Shown here: positions 9,112 to 19,020 of the stretch, one piece after another
Layout of the letters: the number at the start of each line of letters is the position of its first letter
How positions within the stretch are numbered: the stretch's first letter is position 1
DNA from: Desertivirga brevis
Lineage (GTDB): Bacteria > Bacteroidota > Bacteroidia > Sphingobacteriales > Sphingobacteriaceae
Reading direction: 5' to 3'
Assembly: GCF_017355835.1 (NCBI RefSeq)
Contig: NZ_JAFEWF010000002.1
Span: forward strand, 62,001 to 126,000
Length of the DNA stretch: 64,000 nucleotides
Notes under the pieces: generated by a model
Seen by the model: only the letters and a program-made list of their open reading frames with translations
Told to the model about the DNA's origin: nothing
The model's database searches: none
Translations under genes and position numbers: made by a program

Positions 9112-10104
9112 TTAAAGTCCCAATCTCTCAGATATCTCTAACATTCTCTCTATCGGAAGTCTTGCTTTTTCCACCACATGCATTGGCACATCTACTTCCG
9201 GCAATTCGTTCTTCAAACACAAATACAATTTCTCAAGAGTATTGCGCTTCATATGAGGACAATCATTGCAAGCACAAGAATTATTTGGAGGAGCCGGAAT
9301 AAATACTTTTCCCGGATTAGCTTTCTCCATCTGATGAATAATCCCACTTTCCGTTGCAACGATAAACTCTTTAGCATCACTGTTCATGGTATATTTCAAG
9401 AGGCCCGTTGTCGAACCAATGTAATCCGCCATATTTAGCAAAACATCTTCGCATTCAGGATGAGCAATAAATTTTGCGTCGGGATGCTTTTCTTTCAGTT
9501 TATTAATCCTTTGAACCGAAAATATTTCATGCACCATACATGCCCCATTCCATAACACTAAATCTCGTCCAGTTTTCTTAGCCACATAAGTTCCCAAATT
9601 TCTATCGGGCCCGAATATTATCTTCTGATCCTTCGGCAAGCTCTCGACGATCTGAACAGCATTTGATGATGTACATACAATATCGCTTAACGCCTTCAAC
9701 TCGGCTGAACAATTCACATATGTTATTACCAAATGGTCTGGATACTTCTCTTTAAACTTCGCAAAGAGATGTGGTGGACAGCTATCTGATAATGAACACC
9801 CTGCTTTCAGATCGGGCAAAAGGACCGTCTTGCTGGGGGACAAAATCTTTGCTGTCTCCGCCATAAAATGTACACCGGCAAAAACAATGATGTCAGCATC
9901 CGTCTTAGCCGCCTCTTGCGACAAGCCTAAACTATCTCCGATATAATCAGCAATATCCTGAATATCCGGTTCTTGATAGTAATGTGCTAGAATTACTGCA
10001 TTCTTTTCTTTTTTAAGCTTCTCGATCTCGTCAAATAAATCGAGAGTTGGATCAATGGGCTCGTCAACGAAACCCTTCACATTTATTTCTTCAAAAATAT
10101 CCAT
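9112..10104 (-). CDS. nadA: Quinolinate synthase NadA
   Basis: 330 residues from the ATG at 10102-10104. The frame extends eight residues further, but [12 protein letters not shown] is the more natural N-terminus. It has the triplicated NadA fold and the three [4Fe-4S] ligands: Cys103 in AGCSLSDSC, Cys189 in NGACMVHE, and the CACNDC cluster near residue 277-282. It condenses iminoaspartate (from NadB) with dihydroxyacetone phosphate to make quinolinate for NAD synthesis. It is divergent from nadB across a 390-nt interval that is discussed as a candidate origin. Confidence 0.96.
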   Translation of the reverse strand: MDIFEEINVKGFVDEPIDPTLDLFDEIEKLKKEKNAVILAHYYQEPDIQDIADYIGDSLGLSQEAAKTDADIIVFAGVHFMAETAKILSPSKTVLLPDLKAGCSLSDSCPPHLFAKFKEKYPDHLVITYVNCSAELKALSDIVCTSSNAVQIVESLPKDQKIIFGPDRNLGTYVAKKTGRDLVLWNGACMVHEIFSVQRINKLKEKHPDAKFIAHPECEDVLLNMADYIGSTTGLLKYTMNSDAKEFIVATESGIIHQMEKANPGKVFIPAPPNNSCACNDCPHMKRNTLEKLYLCLKNELPEVDVPMHVVEKARLPIERMLEISERLGL

Positions 10105-10128
10105 TTTCAACGCTACAATAAAATACAA

Positions 10129-10518
10129 TGATTTTATTTAAATAATCTTCTTATTGTTTATTAGGGTGTTGGTAATGTTAAGAACCCGCTAAACTATTAT
10201 TTGATTTTTTTGTTTCAAATCAGTTTTCCACATATTATTAACAGTTTATGCAATCAACGTGCCTGAAATAGAGGACGTTTTATTTTGCAAGTTTTATTGT
10301 GTTTAGTTTTCCTGTGAATTCTTTGTTCTTGGGAAAACGTTAATAACTGTAGTCCTCCTTGCTGAAAACTTTCTTAAAACTGGCTCGTTTCTCTTGTTAT
10401 TCACATTCCAAAATTTGTTATTGCAAATTATTAAACGTGGTTTTATACAAAATTAACATCTTTACAGTGGTTTATCCACATTGACGTTATAAGATTACAT
10501 TTCACTAAATATTTTTCA
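10129..10518. other. Candidate chromosomal replication origin (oriC) in the nadA-nadB interval
   Basis: This is a gene-free, AT-rich interval. It contains DnaA-box matches TTATTCACA (10397-10405) and TTATCCACA (10472-10480), a one-mismatch box TTTTCCACA (10224-10232), and a further perfect box on the minus strand, TGTGGATAA, at 10671-10679 inside nadB. Hand counts of G and C on the plus strand change sign here: nadA lines are strongly C-rich, nadB lines are strongly G-rich, rmuC (plus strand, left side) and mnmG (minus strand, right side) are balanced. Two parS-like sites and mnmG lie 4-6 kb to the right. The interval must also hold the promoters of nadA and nadB, so some of the motifs could be coincidental. 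No confident NAD-repressor operator was seen. Confidence 0.55.
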
Positions 10519-12105
10519 ATGAAGAATGTTGATTTCTTAGTTGTAGGTTCTGGCATTGCGGGTTTAAGTTTTGCCCTTAAGGCGGCTAAACATGGTAAGG
10601 TACTGATAGTTACAAAGGCGAATGAGGATGAATCAAACACTAAGTACGCTCAGGGAGGGGTTGCGGTGGTTGTGGATAAGTCTGATTCTTTCGACAAACA
10701 TATAGAAGATACCCTTATTGCAGGAGATGGTTTATGTGATAAACATATAGTTCAAGCCGTTGTTAGGGAGGGCCCGGAAAGGATTCAGGAGATAATTGAC
10801 TATGGAACTAACTTCGATCAAACTAAGCAGGGTTTATATGATTTAGCAAAAGAGGGTGGCCACTCGGAGCATAGGATCCTTCATTATAAGGATATTACGG
10901 GCTTTGAGATTGAGAGAGCTCTACTTGAGCAAATTCATCTTGATCCAAATATTGAAATCCTTACACATTATTTCGCTGTTGAAATTATCACTCAGCATCA
11001 TTTGGGAGAATTTGTTGATAAAAAGTCAAGCGATATTGAATGTTATGGTATTTATGCATTCAATACCTATACAAATAAGGTTGAGAAGATACTATCAAAG
11101 GTAACTGTTATGGCTACTGGAGGGGCGGGGCATATTTATTCTAATACCACTAACCCTACCATTGCCACTGGCGATGGAATAGCAATGGTGTACAGGGCAA
11201 AAGGGAAAGTAAGGAATATGGAATTTATTCAATTTCATCCTACAGCTTTGTACAATCCCGGAGAGTATCCCTCTTTTCTTATTTCCGAAGCAGTTAGGGG
11301 ATTTGGTGGTGTTCTTAAGGATAGGAACGGAAATGAATTTATGCAGAACTATGATGAACGTAGATCGTTAGCACCTAGGGATATTGTCGCAAGGGCAATA
11401 GATAGCGAGATGAAGAAGTCTGGTGATGATTTCGTTTACCTTGATATCAGACATAGGTCGAAGGACGAGATCCTATCACACTTTCCTAATATCTATGCGA
11501 AATGTTTAAGTATTGGTATTGATATGACAAAGGATTTGATACCAGTTACACCTGCTTGTCATTACATGTGTGGTGGTATTTATGTTGATGAGAATGGAAG
11601 GTCCACGATTGGACGGTTATATGCATGTGGTGAGTGTTCTTCTACTGGATTGCACGGGGCAAATCGGTTAGCTAGTAATTCACTTTTGGAAGCTACTGTA
11701 TTTGCTCATCGTATTTATCTTGATGCTGTTGAGCAGTATAAGGTAGTTGTTTTGCCTGAAGATATTCCTGAATGGGACGATTCTAATACTAAGCTATCAA
11801 ATGAAGATATCCTTGTCACTCATAATTTGCGTGAAACACAGAAAATCATGAGTGATTATGTTGGTATTGTTCGTTCTGATTTTCGTCTCGAGAGGGCACT
11901 GAGGCGGCTGGGTCTTTTGTATGAAGAAACCGAGGAGTTTTATAAACGTACTAAAGTTTCAGTAAAACTTTGTGAATTAAGGAATGTGATTCAATGTGCG
12001 TTTATAGTAATTAAGTCGGCTATGTTACGGAAAGAAAGCAGGGGACTCCATTATACAACTGATTATCCGGAAAAGTCACAGGAGTTATATGATACCCTAT
12101 TTTGA
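10519..12105 (+). CDS. nadB: L-aspartate oxidase NadB
   Basis: 528 residues. It has the FAD-binding GSGIAG motif at residues 10-15, KYAQGGVAVVVD, MEFIQFHPTALYNP, the SEAVRGFGGVLKD and LAPRDIVARAID blocks, HYMCGGIYVDENGRS, and the C-terminal helical domain of the succinate dehydrogenase/fumarate reductase flavoprotein family. Length and the aspartate-oxidase loop fit NadB rather than SdhA. It oxidises aspartate to iminoaspartate, the substrate of the divergent nadA product. A perfect minus-strand DnaA box lies in its codons 51-53 region. Confidence 0.96.
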   Translation: MKNVDFLVVGSGIAGLSFALKAAKHGKVLIVTKANEDESNTKYAQGGVAVVVDKSDSFDKHIEDTLIAGDGLCDKHIVQAVVREGPERIQEIIDYGTNFDQTKQGLYDLAKEGGHSEHRILHYKDITGFEIERALLEQIHLDPNIEILTHYFAVEIITQHHLGEFVDKKSSDIECYGIYAFNTYTNKVEKILSKVTVMATGGAGHIYSNTTNPTIATGDGIAMVYRAKGKVRNMEFIQFHPTALYNPGEYPSFLISEAVRGFGGVLKDRNGNEFMQNYDERRSLAPRDIVARAIDSEMKKSGDDFVYLDIRHRSKDEILSHFPNIYAKCLSIGIDMTKDLIPVTPACHYMCGGIYVDENGRSTIGRLYACGECSSTGLHGANRLASNSLLEATVFAHRIYLDAVEQYKVVVLPEDIPEWDDSNTKLSNEDILVTHNLRETQKIMSDYVGIVRSDFRLERALRRLGLLYEETEEFYKRTKVSVKLCELRNVIQCAFIVIKSAMLRKESRGLHYTTDYPEKSQELYDTLF

Positions 12106-12169
12106 AAGAGCAGAAAAGGGTAGTTAGTCAGATAGTTTTGAGATTCTTTAACTTATTTATACTATATAA

Positions 12170-12697
12170 ATGGCATTAGTTTTACCCGTAAAGGGAATTT
12201 CTCCGGTTTGGGGTAGCAACTGTTTTATTGCGCAAAATAGCACTATAGTCGGAAATGTAAGAATAGGCGATAATTGTTCTGTTTGGTTCAATTCAGTAAT
12301 AAGAGGTGATGTTAATTATATAGAGATCGGTAATAATGTGAATATACAGGATGGTGTAGTAATTCATTGTACCTATCAACGGTCAGGTACTACTATCCAT
12401 GATAATGTGTCCATCGGCCATAATGCACTAGTCCATGGGTGTACTTTAAAAAATAATACTCTAATCGGGATGGGAGCAATTGTGATGGATAACGCTGTTG
12501 TTGAGGAGTTTACTATTATCGCAGCAGGCGCAATTGTTCTTGAAAATACTATCTGTGAAACTGGGCATATATATGCTGGGGCTCCTGCAAAAAAGATTAA
12601 GCCAATTAATGAACAGCAGAGATCTTTATTGCAGCAGTTACCCAAGAATTATATAATGTATGCGAGTTGCTTTACTGGGGAGGAGGCGGAATTGTAA
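12170..12697 (+). CDS. Gamma carbonic anhydrase-like hexapeptide-repeat protein
   Basis: 175 residues built of hexapeptide repeats (left-handed beta helix) with a C-terminal helix. The metal-binding His residues expected for gamma carbonic anhydrases of the YrdA/PaaY type are visible in VVIHCTY, SIGHNALVHGC and nearby, so zinc binding is plausible, but activity is not assured. It lies 64 nt after nadB, and its last 26 nt overlap the end of the convergent lipoprotein gene. Confidence 0.88.
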   Translation: MALVLPVKGISPVWGSNCFIAQNSTIVGNVRIGDNCSVWFNSVIRGDVNYIEIGNNVNIQDGVVIHCTYQRSGTTIHDNVSIGHNALVHGCTLKNNTLIGMGAIVMDNAVVEEFTIIAAGAIVLENTICETGHIYAGAPAKKIKPINEQQRSLLQQLPKNYIMYASCFTGEEAEL

Positions 12698-14309
12698 TCT
12701 TTTCTTCCAAATCCCAATTAGCTCTTAATGTTATTTCGGTTGGTGCATTCCAAGTTTTTTCTGGTTGGAGTCCCTTTTTGACATTACCAGTATCCCACTT
12801 GTCATTGTTGTTTTCATCATACACAATACGGAAAGAATATTTGCCAACAGGATAAGTTGTATAGTTCAGAACAGAATTCTTTTTTATGCTTCTGGAATTA
12901 ATTATTTCCTCCTGTTCGTTTAGTAATTGAATCAGGTAATTTTTCGTAGTATCGGTTATCGTAAATCTAATACTGAGATTACCGTAATTTTCCTCCACAT
13001 CGCGTTGAAATGTTCGCTTGAATATTTTCGATTTTCCGCCGTAAAGTCCTCGGACTGCTCCCTCCGGGATACTAAGATCATAGTTTTTTTCTGCTTTCCA
13101 GGAGTACTTTAAATTATATCTTCTTGTAGAACTCGTATCCTTTTCGAATCTAAAATTTTTAACTGGAACGGAATCCTGGAGCAATATTATGTTCTTCGTA
13201 TCAATACTGGCAACTGGGGAAGAGAAAGTTAAGGTATAATCATTACCGGGTTTTATTCTGCTATTGCCTGCGTTATCCGTTATTGTAATATCTTGCTTAT
13301 AGTCGTCACGTTTACTTCTTCTAAGTACTACGGTATCTAAAGGTATCGAATTGTTATTTATAACAACTTGAAGAGAATCGAAGGTCATATCTTTTGTCCA
13401 TAGTAAAGCCGTATCTCCAGTCTTTGAGAATTCTCTGGTACTATTCCTATTTAACTCATCAGGCCCAAGTATTCTCAAAGAGGGATTGGGTAGTTTTTGA
13501 TTATAGGTAATGATAATCCTTCCTGAGTTTTCAATTTTTCGATCTGTTACACGAAATACCGTTGGCTCCTCCTTAAAAAGTTGAAGTTGTATTCCATTCA
13601 CATCTTTTTTAAGCTCGATAGGGTCGTTGAGGAACGCTACTTCCTCGTTCGTGGAATTATAGATCTTATCACCACCCTCTTTCTCAAATACTGAGTATAT
13701 TTTATATGATCCTTCTTTTAAGTATCGAAGCTTAAAATTTCCACTCGAATCTGTTGTTGTAAATATGTTTGCCTTTCTTTTCCCAAATATGGTATCGCGG
13801 GCCATTGGTATTATGAATACCGTTGCATCAAGTTGTGGCTTTTTTGTCAACGAATTTATCACAGTACCTGAAATAGATAAGGAGTCTATTTTATTCCCAG
13901 TAGAAAAGACGTAAACGTAGTTTTTTAAGAGGTTGCCTTCATTATAGTCAGCTATCGCATTGCCAAAGTTTATTGTGTAAGTAGTATTAGCCTCGAGTGT
14001 ATCCTGAAATTTTACATTTAATGTTTTCTTTTTTATTCTATAATCAGGCTGCTTATTTACATCCGGAGAAAGGCTTATTTCTTTCCCTATATTATTCAGC
14101 TTGAAATATTCATCCAACTCAATATTAATTTGTGGTGAATTGAAGTTAGTAGTAAAATTTTTTGGCGTTTCTCTCAAAATTTTTGGAGCAATCGTATCCT
14201 TCGGTCCACCGGTAGGTTGCTGAATACTTGCACAACTGTTTAGCAGGAAGTAAGTTGATATAAGTGTTAATAAAATTAACTTAAAGTATTGTTTTTGATT
14301 TAAGGGCAT
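12672..14309 (-). CDS. Ig-like domain lipoprotein
   Basis: 545 residues. It starts with a lipoprotein signal peptide (hydrophobic 10-22, lipobox LLNSC with Cys at about 26). A bacterial Ig-like (Big_5/SbsA) domain follows at about 35-115, with the typical DTIAPKILRETP opening and the FNSPQINIELDEYF strand. Several further beta domains follow, one resembling a carboxypeptidase-regulatory fold (about 140-225). Proteins of this architecture are common in Bacteroidetes envelopes, but their function is unknown. The gene lies downstream of mnmG on the same strand, with a 121-nt gap. Confidence 0.8.
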   Translation of the reverse strand: MPLNQKQYFKLILLTLISTYFLLNSCASIQQPTGGPKDTIAPKILRETPKNFTTNFNSPQINIELDEYFKLNNIGKEISLSPDVNKQPDYRIKKKTLNVKFQDTLEANTTYTINFGNAIADYNEGNLLKNYVYVFSTGNKIDSLSISGTVINSLTKKPQLDATVFIIPMARDTIFGKRKANIFTTTDSSGNFKLRYLKEGSYKIYSVFEKEGGDKIYNSTNEEVAFLNDPIELKKDVNGIQLQLFKEEPTVFRVTDRKIENSGRIIITYNQKLPNPSLRILGPDELNRNSTREFSKTGDTALLWTKDMTFDSLQVVINNNSIPLDTVVLRRSKRDDYKQDITITDNAGNSRIKPGNDYTLTFSSPVASIDTKNIILLQDSVPVKNFRFEKDTSSTRRYNLKYSWKAEKNYDLSIPEGAVRGLYGGKSKIFKRTFQRDVEENYGNLSIRFTITDTTKNYLIQLLNEQEEIINSRSIKKNSVLNYTTYPVGKYSFRIVYDENNNDKWDTGNVKKGLQPEKTWNAPTEITLRANWDLEEKITIPPPPQ

Positions 14310-14430
14310 TTATGGACGTTTTAAGCGTTTTTTACCTCTTTTGGATTACTTATACTGAAATTTAAAGTTATTGCTTCTAAAGGTGTTTAAAACAGTTTTT
14401 TTAATTACCTGATTTTGAGCAACTTAGCTA

Positions 14431-16290
14431 TTATCTCAGATGGATCATCAGAACTGATATATCTGCTGGTGATACACCAGAGATCCTGGAGGCTTGGCCA
14501 AGTGTTCTTGGTTTTATCTTTACTAGTTTTTCACGAGCTTCTTTTGATAAAGATACCAATGATTGATAGTTGAATTCAGGATTAATTTCCTGGTCTTCCA
14601 TCTTCTTCATTTTGTCCACTATCTCCATTTCTTTCTCAAAATAGCTTTCGTATTTAACCTTTATCTCCGCTTGTTCTATTGTTTCCTGATCATATTTACT
14701 AAGTAGATCATTTAAACTTCCATTTACTTTTTTTAAGTCGCTAATTGAGACCTGTGGTCGCGTTATCAAAGAGAACATCTTGACATTTTGAGATAAGGTC
14801 GAAGTTCCTAGGTTTTCAAGTAATGAGTTTACTTCCACAGAGTCAATTGACGTAGTTTTGAGAAAACGAACGATATTATCAGAATTCGTTATTTTTCTAT
14901 TTACTTTATTCAATCTCTCATCATCAACTAGACCTAGTTTATGTGCAATAGGAGTTAATCTAATGTCAGCATTATCCTGACGCAAGAGTAATCTGTGTTC
15001 GGCTCTGGAAGTAAACATCCTATATGGTTCTTCAGTGCCTTTAGTAACAAGGTCGTCAATTAATACTCCTATATATGATTCAGAGCGTTTCATTATTAAC
15101 TCATGTAAATCATTAATTTTTTGGTGAGCATTAATTCCTGCAATGAAACCCTGACTTGCCGCTTCTTCATATCCCGTAGTTCCGTTTATTTGACCAGCAA
15201 AGAATAGATTTTTTATCAGCTTTGTTTCTAACGTTGAGCTCAGTTGAGTAGGAGGGAAGTAATCGTATTCTATCGCATAACCCGGTCTAAACATCTTTGC
15301 ATTTTCAAATCCAGGTATCTGCGTTAATGCTTTATATTGAACGTCCTCTGGGAGTGAAGTTGAAAATCCATTGACATAAATTTCAACAGTATTCCATCCT
15401 TCTGGTTCTACAAATATTTGGTGTCGTTCTCTCTCAGCAAATCTGTTTATTTTATCCTCAATAGAGGGACAATATCGCGGCCCTAAACCTTTTATTCTTC
15501 CTGTAAACATCGGAGATTTTTCGAAACCTTCCTTTAGTGTATCATGTACATTTTGATTAGTATAGGTTATCCAGCAACACCTTTGCTCGGTAGCCAGCGG
15601 AACATCTGTAAAGGAGAAACGTCCTCGCTTGTCATCACCCCATTGTTCTTCCATTTTTGAATAATCAAGGCTTCTACCATCAACTCTGGGAGGAGTTCCG
15701 GTTTTCATTCTTCCGGCCTCAAATCCTAGTTCGACCAGTTGTTCGGTTAGTCCTGTCGCTGATTTCTCTGCCGTTCTACCTCCACCGAACTTCTTTTCTC
15801 CGATATGTATTATCCCATTTAAGAATGTTCCGTTTGTTAATACGACTGCGCTAGACTCTATCTCGATACCTAGAGAGGTTACTACTCCTGCTACCTTATC
15901 ACCCTTAGTCAGGATAGCTTTTACAGTATCTTGCCAGAAATCTATATTGGGTGTACGTTCTAACATTAGGCGCCATTCCTCGGAAAACCTCTTTCTATCA
16001 CTCTGAGCTCTTGGGCTCCACATTGCTGGTCCTTTAGATAAGTTGAGCATTCTAAACTGAATGGAGGTTTTGTCTGTTACAATACCACTGTATCCTCCCA
16101 TTGCATCTATCTCTCGAACTATTTGCCCTTTTGCTACGCCTCCCATCGCTGGATTACAACTCATCTGAGCTATTGTCTCCATGTTCATTGTAATGAGAAG
16201 TACTGAAGAACCTAAATTTGCGGCAGCGGCAGCTGCCTCACAGCCTGCATGACCCGCACCTACAACAATTATATCGTATTTCTTAAACAT
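14431..16290 (-). CDS. mnmG: tRNA uridine-5-carboxymethylaminomethyl modification enzyme MnmG (GidA)
   Basis: 619 residues, full length. FAD-binding [10 protein letters not shown] at about 11-20, then [21 protein letters not shown], the RKRFSEEW region, [40 protein letters not shown], and the C-terminal helical MnmE-binding domain with [17 protein letters not shown] at the end. It modifies the wobble uridine of several tRNAs together with MnmE. Members of this family often lie close to oriC. The leader contains two parS-like palindromes, the nearer only 5 nt from the ATG, so ParB binding could affect its transcription. Confidence 0.97.
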   Translation of the reverse strand: MFKKYDIIVVGAGHAGCEAAAAAANLGSSVLLITMNMETIAQMSCNPAMGGVAKGQIVREIDAMGGYSGIVTDKTSIQFRMLNLSKGPAMWSPRAQSDRKRFSEEWRLMLERTPNIDFWQDTVKAILTKGDKVAGVVTSLGIEIESSAVVLTNGTFLNGIIHIGEKKFGGGRTAEKSATGLTEQLVELGFEAGRMKTGTPPRVDGRSLDYSKMEEQWGDDKRGRFSFTDVPLATEQRCCWITYTNQNVHDTLKEGFEKSPMFTGRIKGLGPRYCPSIEDKINRFAERERHQIFVEPEGWNTVEIYVNGFSTSLPEDVQYKALTQIPGFENAKMFRPGYAIEYDYFPPTQLSSTLETKLIKNLFFAGQINGTTGYEEAASQGFIAGINAHQKINDLHELIMKRSESYIGVLIDDLVTKGTEEPYRMFTSRAEHRLLLRQDNADIRLTPIAHKLGLVDDERLNKVNRKITNSDNIVRFLKTTSIDSVEVNSLLENLGTSTLSQNVKMFSLITRPQVSISDLKKVNGSLNDLLSKYDQETIEQAEIKVKYESYFEKEMEIVDKMKKMEDQEINPEFNYQSLVSLSKEAREKLVKIKPRTLGQASRISGVSPADISVLMIHLR

Positions 16291-16295
16291 TTTTT

Positions 16296-16311
16296 TGTTC
16301 CACGTGGAACT
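16296..16311. other. parS-like site 1
   Basis: TGTTCCACGTGGAACT matches the parS form TGTTCCACGTGGAACA at 15 of 16 positions. It sits 5 nt upstream of the mnmG start codon and 12 nt from the second site. Binding by ParB is inferred from family knowledge of the consensus. Confidence 0.75.
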
Positions 16312-16352
16312 TCTGCTTTTTTTGTTCCACGTGGAACAAAAAAAGCAGAAGT
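16309..16352. repeat. Perfect 44-nt palindrome between the ABC-F gene and mnmG
   Basis: Left arm 16309-16330 and right arm 16331-16352 are exact reverse complements with no loop. The outer part is ACTTCTGC plus a T7 run, and the centre is the second parS-like site. Read on the minus strand it lies just after the ABC-F stop codon (16354) and could fold into a terminator- or attenuator-like hairpin before mnmG. Confidence 0.9.
16323..16338. other. parS-like site 2
   Basis: TGTTCCACGTGGAACA is identical to the parS sequence known from Pseudomonas-type chromosomes and close to the broad consensus TGTTTCACGTGAAACA. It is the centre of the 44-nt palindrome. Confidence 0.8.
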
Positions 16353-16353
16353 A

Positions 16354-18222
16354 TTAAATATTTTTCAATTCAGAAAGTTCTACCCATCGATTCGTAAGGG
16401 TATCTAATGATTCTTTGTGTTTTTCTATTTCCTCAGAGATGTTATTAAGTATAACATGGTCAGAAATTCCCGAGTTTAAGTCGGAGGTTAGACTTTTTAT
16501 TTTTTGTTCCAGATCCGTGATTTTAAGTTCAATCTCCTCAAATTCCTTCTCCTCCTTGAATGATAACTTGACCTTCTTTGGTGTCGTTGTGATAGGAGTG
16601 GGTTCGAGATTTTTTTTCTGAACTCCTTTGTTTTTAATTTCTTCTTCTCGTTCTAGCCGATACTCAGTGTAGTTCCCATTATAGATTCGAACTTTAGAAT
16701 CACCTTCCAGAATAAAAAGTTGCTCGGTAAGTTTGTCCATTAAATACCTATCGTGAGATACTAGAAGTAAAACGCCAGTATAATTTTCTAAAAATTCTTC
16801 TAAAACATTTAAGGTGTCAATGTCAAGGTCGTTAGTAGGTTCATCTAATATTAAGAAATTAGGATTAGTCATGAGAACCCTCATTAATTGAAGGCGCTTT
16901 TTTTCTCCTCCACTAAGTTTGTTTACGAAAGTGTGTTGCTTGGCTGGAGGGAATAAGAAATGAGTAAGGAGCTGGGATGCAGTCAAAGTTTTCCCATCGG
17001 CCATAGTGATAAATTCGGCTACGTTTTTTACTACATCAATAACTCGTTCGTCTTCTTTTATGTTTAGACCTGATTGGCGATAGTAGCCATAAACAGTAGT
17101 TTCGCCTATCAGAACCTTTCCTTTGGCTGGCTGGGCTTCTCCTGAAATGATGTTTAACAGAGTGGATTTCCCGCTGCCGTTCTTTCCCGCAAGTCCAATC
17201 TTATCGCCCTTTTTAAAGGTGTAGGTAAAATCATCGATAATAATATGGCTTCCGAATGTTTGTCCTACATTTTCTAGTTCTAAAATTTTATTTCCTTGCC
17301 TTGATACCTTTGTGCTTAATTCTACTTTTTGTTGTATGTTTCTTCCCCTGGTTTTTTCTTCTAGGTCATAGAACGAATCTATCCTTGACTTAGATTTCGT
17401 CGTTCTAGCTTTTGGCATTCTTCGCATCCACTCCAGCTCCTTTTTCAAAAGGTTTCTATTCTTTTGAAGGGTAGAAGCTTCCAATTCTTCTCTCTCTGCT
17501 TTCTTTTCGAGGAAGTAGCTGTAGTTTCCTTGGTAAGTATAGAGCTTCCGGTTTTCTAACTCTAATATGTGGTTGCATATGTTATCTAGAAAATACCTGT
17601 CATGAGTTACCATTATCAATGTCTTCTGTCCGCTTGTTAAATAACTCTCCAACCACTCTATCATTTCAATGTCAAGGTGATTCGTTGGTTCATCAAGCAC
17701 ATAAACGTCTGGATTGTCGATAAGAAGTTTTGCCAAAGCTAGTCTCTTCTTTTGCCCACCCGATAATGTCTTGATTTCTTTTTCTAGGTTATGAATAGAC
17801 AGACGTTGTAGAATTGTTTTTATTTCGTGTTCGTACTCCCAAGCATTAAGCTCGCTTATTTCATTCATTAAGTCGCTTAGAACATCCTCGTCGGGATTTG
17901 CTTCGGTTAGCAGTTCCTCATACTTGCGAATAACTTGTTGTTGTTTGTTTTCTAAACTATAAATATAGTCAGCTATTGTTTTTAGATCACCGAAATAAGG
18001 GTCCTGTTCAAGATATCCTATATTGAGACCTTTCTCTTTTACAACTTTCCCTTCTGTGGGCACGAGCTTTTCGCAAAGGATTTTCATAAGAGTAGATTTT
18101 CCCGAGCCATTGATTCCTACCAATGCTACCCTTTGTCCTTTTGCTATTCCAAATGTAATGTCTTTAAATAGCCAGTTATCATTAAATGCGTGGCCTAATT
18201 GTTCTCCCGATAAAATACTCAT
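16354..18222 (-). CDS. uup: ABC-F family ATPase (Uup type)
   Basis: 622 residues with two ABC cassettes and no membrane segment. First cassette: GINGSGKST, LSGGQKKRLALAKLL, VYVLDEPTNHLD. Second cassette: GKNGSGKST, LSGGEKKRLQLMRVL, FLILDEPTNDLD. An interdomain linker (about 240-290) and a C-terminal coiled coil (about 545-620) support the Uup subgroup, which acts on ribosomes or branched DNA intermediates. Its start overlaps the stop of the upstream Rossmann-fold gene by 4 nt. Distinguishing Uup from other ABC-F proteins rests mainly on the coiled-coil tail. Confidence 0.9.
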   Translation of the reverse strand: MSILSGEQLGHAFNDNWLFKDITFGIAKGQRVALVGINGSGKSTLMKILCEKLVPTEGKVVKEKGLNIGYLEQDPYFGDLKTIADYIYSLENKQQQVIRKYEELLTEANPDEDVLSDLMNEISELNAWEYEHEIKTILQRLSIHNLEKEIKTLSGGQKKRLALAKLLIDNPDVYVLDEPTNHLDIEMIEWLESYLTSGQKTLIMVTHDRYFLDNICNHILELENRKLYTYQGNYSYFLEKKAEREELEASTLQKNRNLLKKELEWMRRMPKARTTKSKSRIDSFYDLEEKTRGRNIQQKVELSTKVSRQGNKILELENVGQTFGSHIIIDDFTYTFKKGDKIGLAGKNGSGKSTLLNIISGEAQPAKGKVLIGETTVYGYYRQSGLNIKEDERVIDVVKNVAEFITMADGKTLTASQLLTHFLFPPAKQHTFVNKLSGGEKKRLQLMRVLMTNPNFLILDEPTNDLDIDTLNVLEEFLENYTGVLLLVSHDRYLMDKLTEQLFILEGDSKVRIYNGNYTEYRLEREEEIKNKGVQKKNLEPTPITTTPKKVKLSFKEEKEFEEIELKITDLEQKIKSLTSDLNSGISDHVILNNISEEIEKHKESLDTLTNRWVELSELKNI

Positions 18223-18872
18223 GCTAGTTCCTTTATTTTATCAGAAGGGTAGATGTGTATCCCTTCAATTTCTTTAAGTGTTTGATTTAACATTGCTTTT
18301 GCAACTGTTGTTGCTTCTATACTTCGATATTTTTTAAAATTGTCAATCAACAGTGGATTTACTACTGACATTAACTTTATAAATAGGTTTTCAACTACTC
18401 TAGGCTCTTTTCTTTTTCCAGTTAACAAAGATGGTTGATATATATGCAGTGATTTAACGCCTATCTTCTTTAGATCTTCTTCAGTTTCCCATTTTAATTT
18501 TGAATAAAAAAATGGTGAGGTGGCACTGGCTCCGAGGGCTGAGATATAATGAAACTGACTAATATTATTATCCTTTGCTATAAGTGACAGTTTCATCAAG
18601 TATTCATGCTCTATTTTTCTGTACATCTCTGTACTCGGTGTTGCGCTTTTTGTTGTTCCCAAGCAATAATATACCACGTCTCCCCGTATTTCATCTTTGT
18701 GCTGCTCCAGTTCATTGAAGTTTATTATTAGCTGTTTAAGCTTAGGATGTGTAAAACTTAGCGGACTTCTTGATAAAGCCAGGACTTCATCAAAAGAGTT
18801 ATTAATTAATAATAGCTGTAATAGTGAAGATCCTATTAAGCCTGTTGCTCCAGCTATAACTGCCTTTTTCAC
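18219..18872 (-). CDS. NAD(P)-binding Rossmann-fold oxidoreductase (HTATIP2/TIP30-like)
   Basis: 217 residues. The dinucleotide-binding motif GATGLIG is at residues 8-14, followed by GDVVYYCLGTTKSA and the central ISALGASATSPFFYSKLKWETE, which keeps a Ser/Tyr-x3-Lys arrangement (YSKLK). This matches atypical short-chain reductases related to eukaryotic TIP30 and bacterial YwnB/YtfG-like proteins. The substrate is unknown. It is coupled by a 4-nt overlap to the ABC-F gene. Confidence 0.8.
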   Translation of the reverse strand: MKKAVIAGATGLIGSSLLQLLLINNSFDEVLALSRSPLSFTHPKLKQLIINFNELEQHKDEIRGDVVYYCLGTTKSATPSTEMYRKIEHEYLMKLSLIAKDNNISQFHYISALGASATSPFFYSKLKWETEEDLKKIGVKSLHIYQPSLLTGKRKEPRVVENLFIKLMSVVNPLLIDNFKKYRSIEATTVAKAMLNQTLKEIEGIHIYPSDKIKELA

Positions 18873-19020
18873 TGCACACGAACCTTAAATTAGCCAAAAG
18901 TACGTAAATAAAAGATTGATTTCGATATGCTTCTTAGATAAGTTGATTAATGATAAAGGAATGAGAATATGGTTTGTGAAGTTTAATGAAGGCTTTTTGA
19001 TAGGGGTAAAGTAATTCTAT

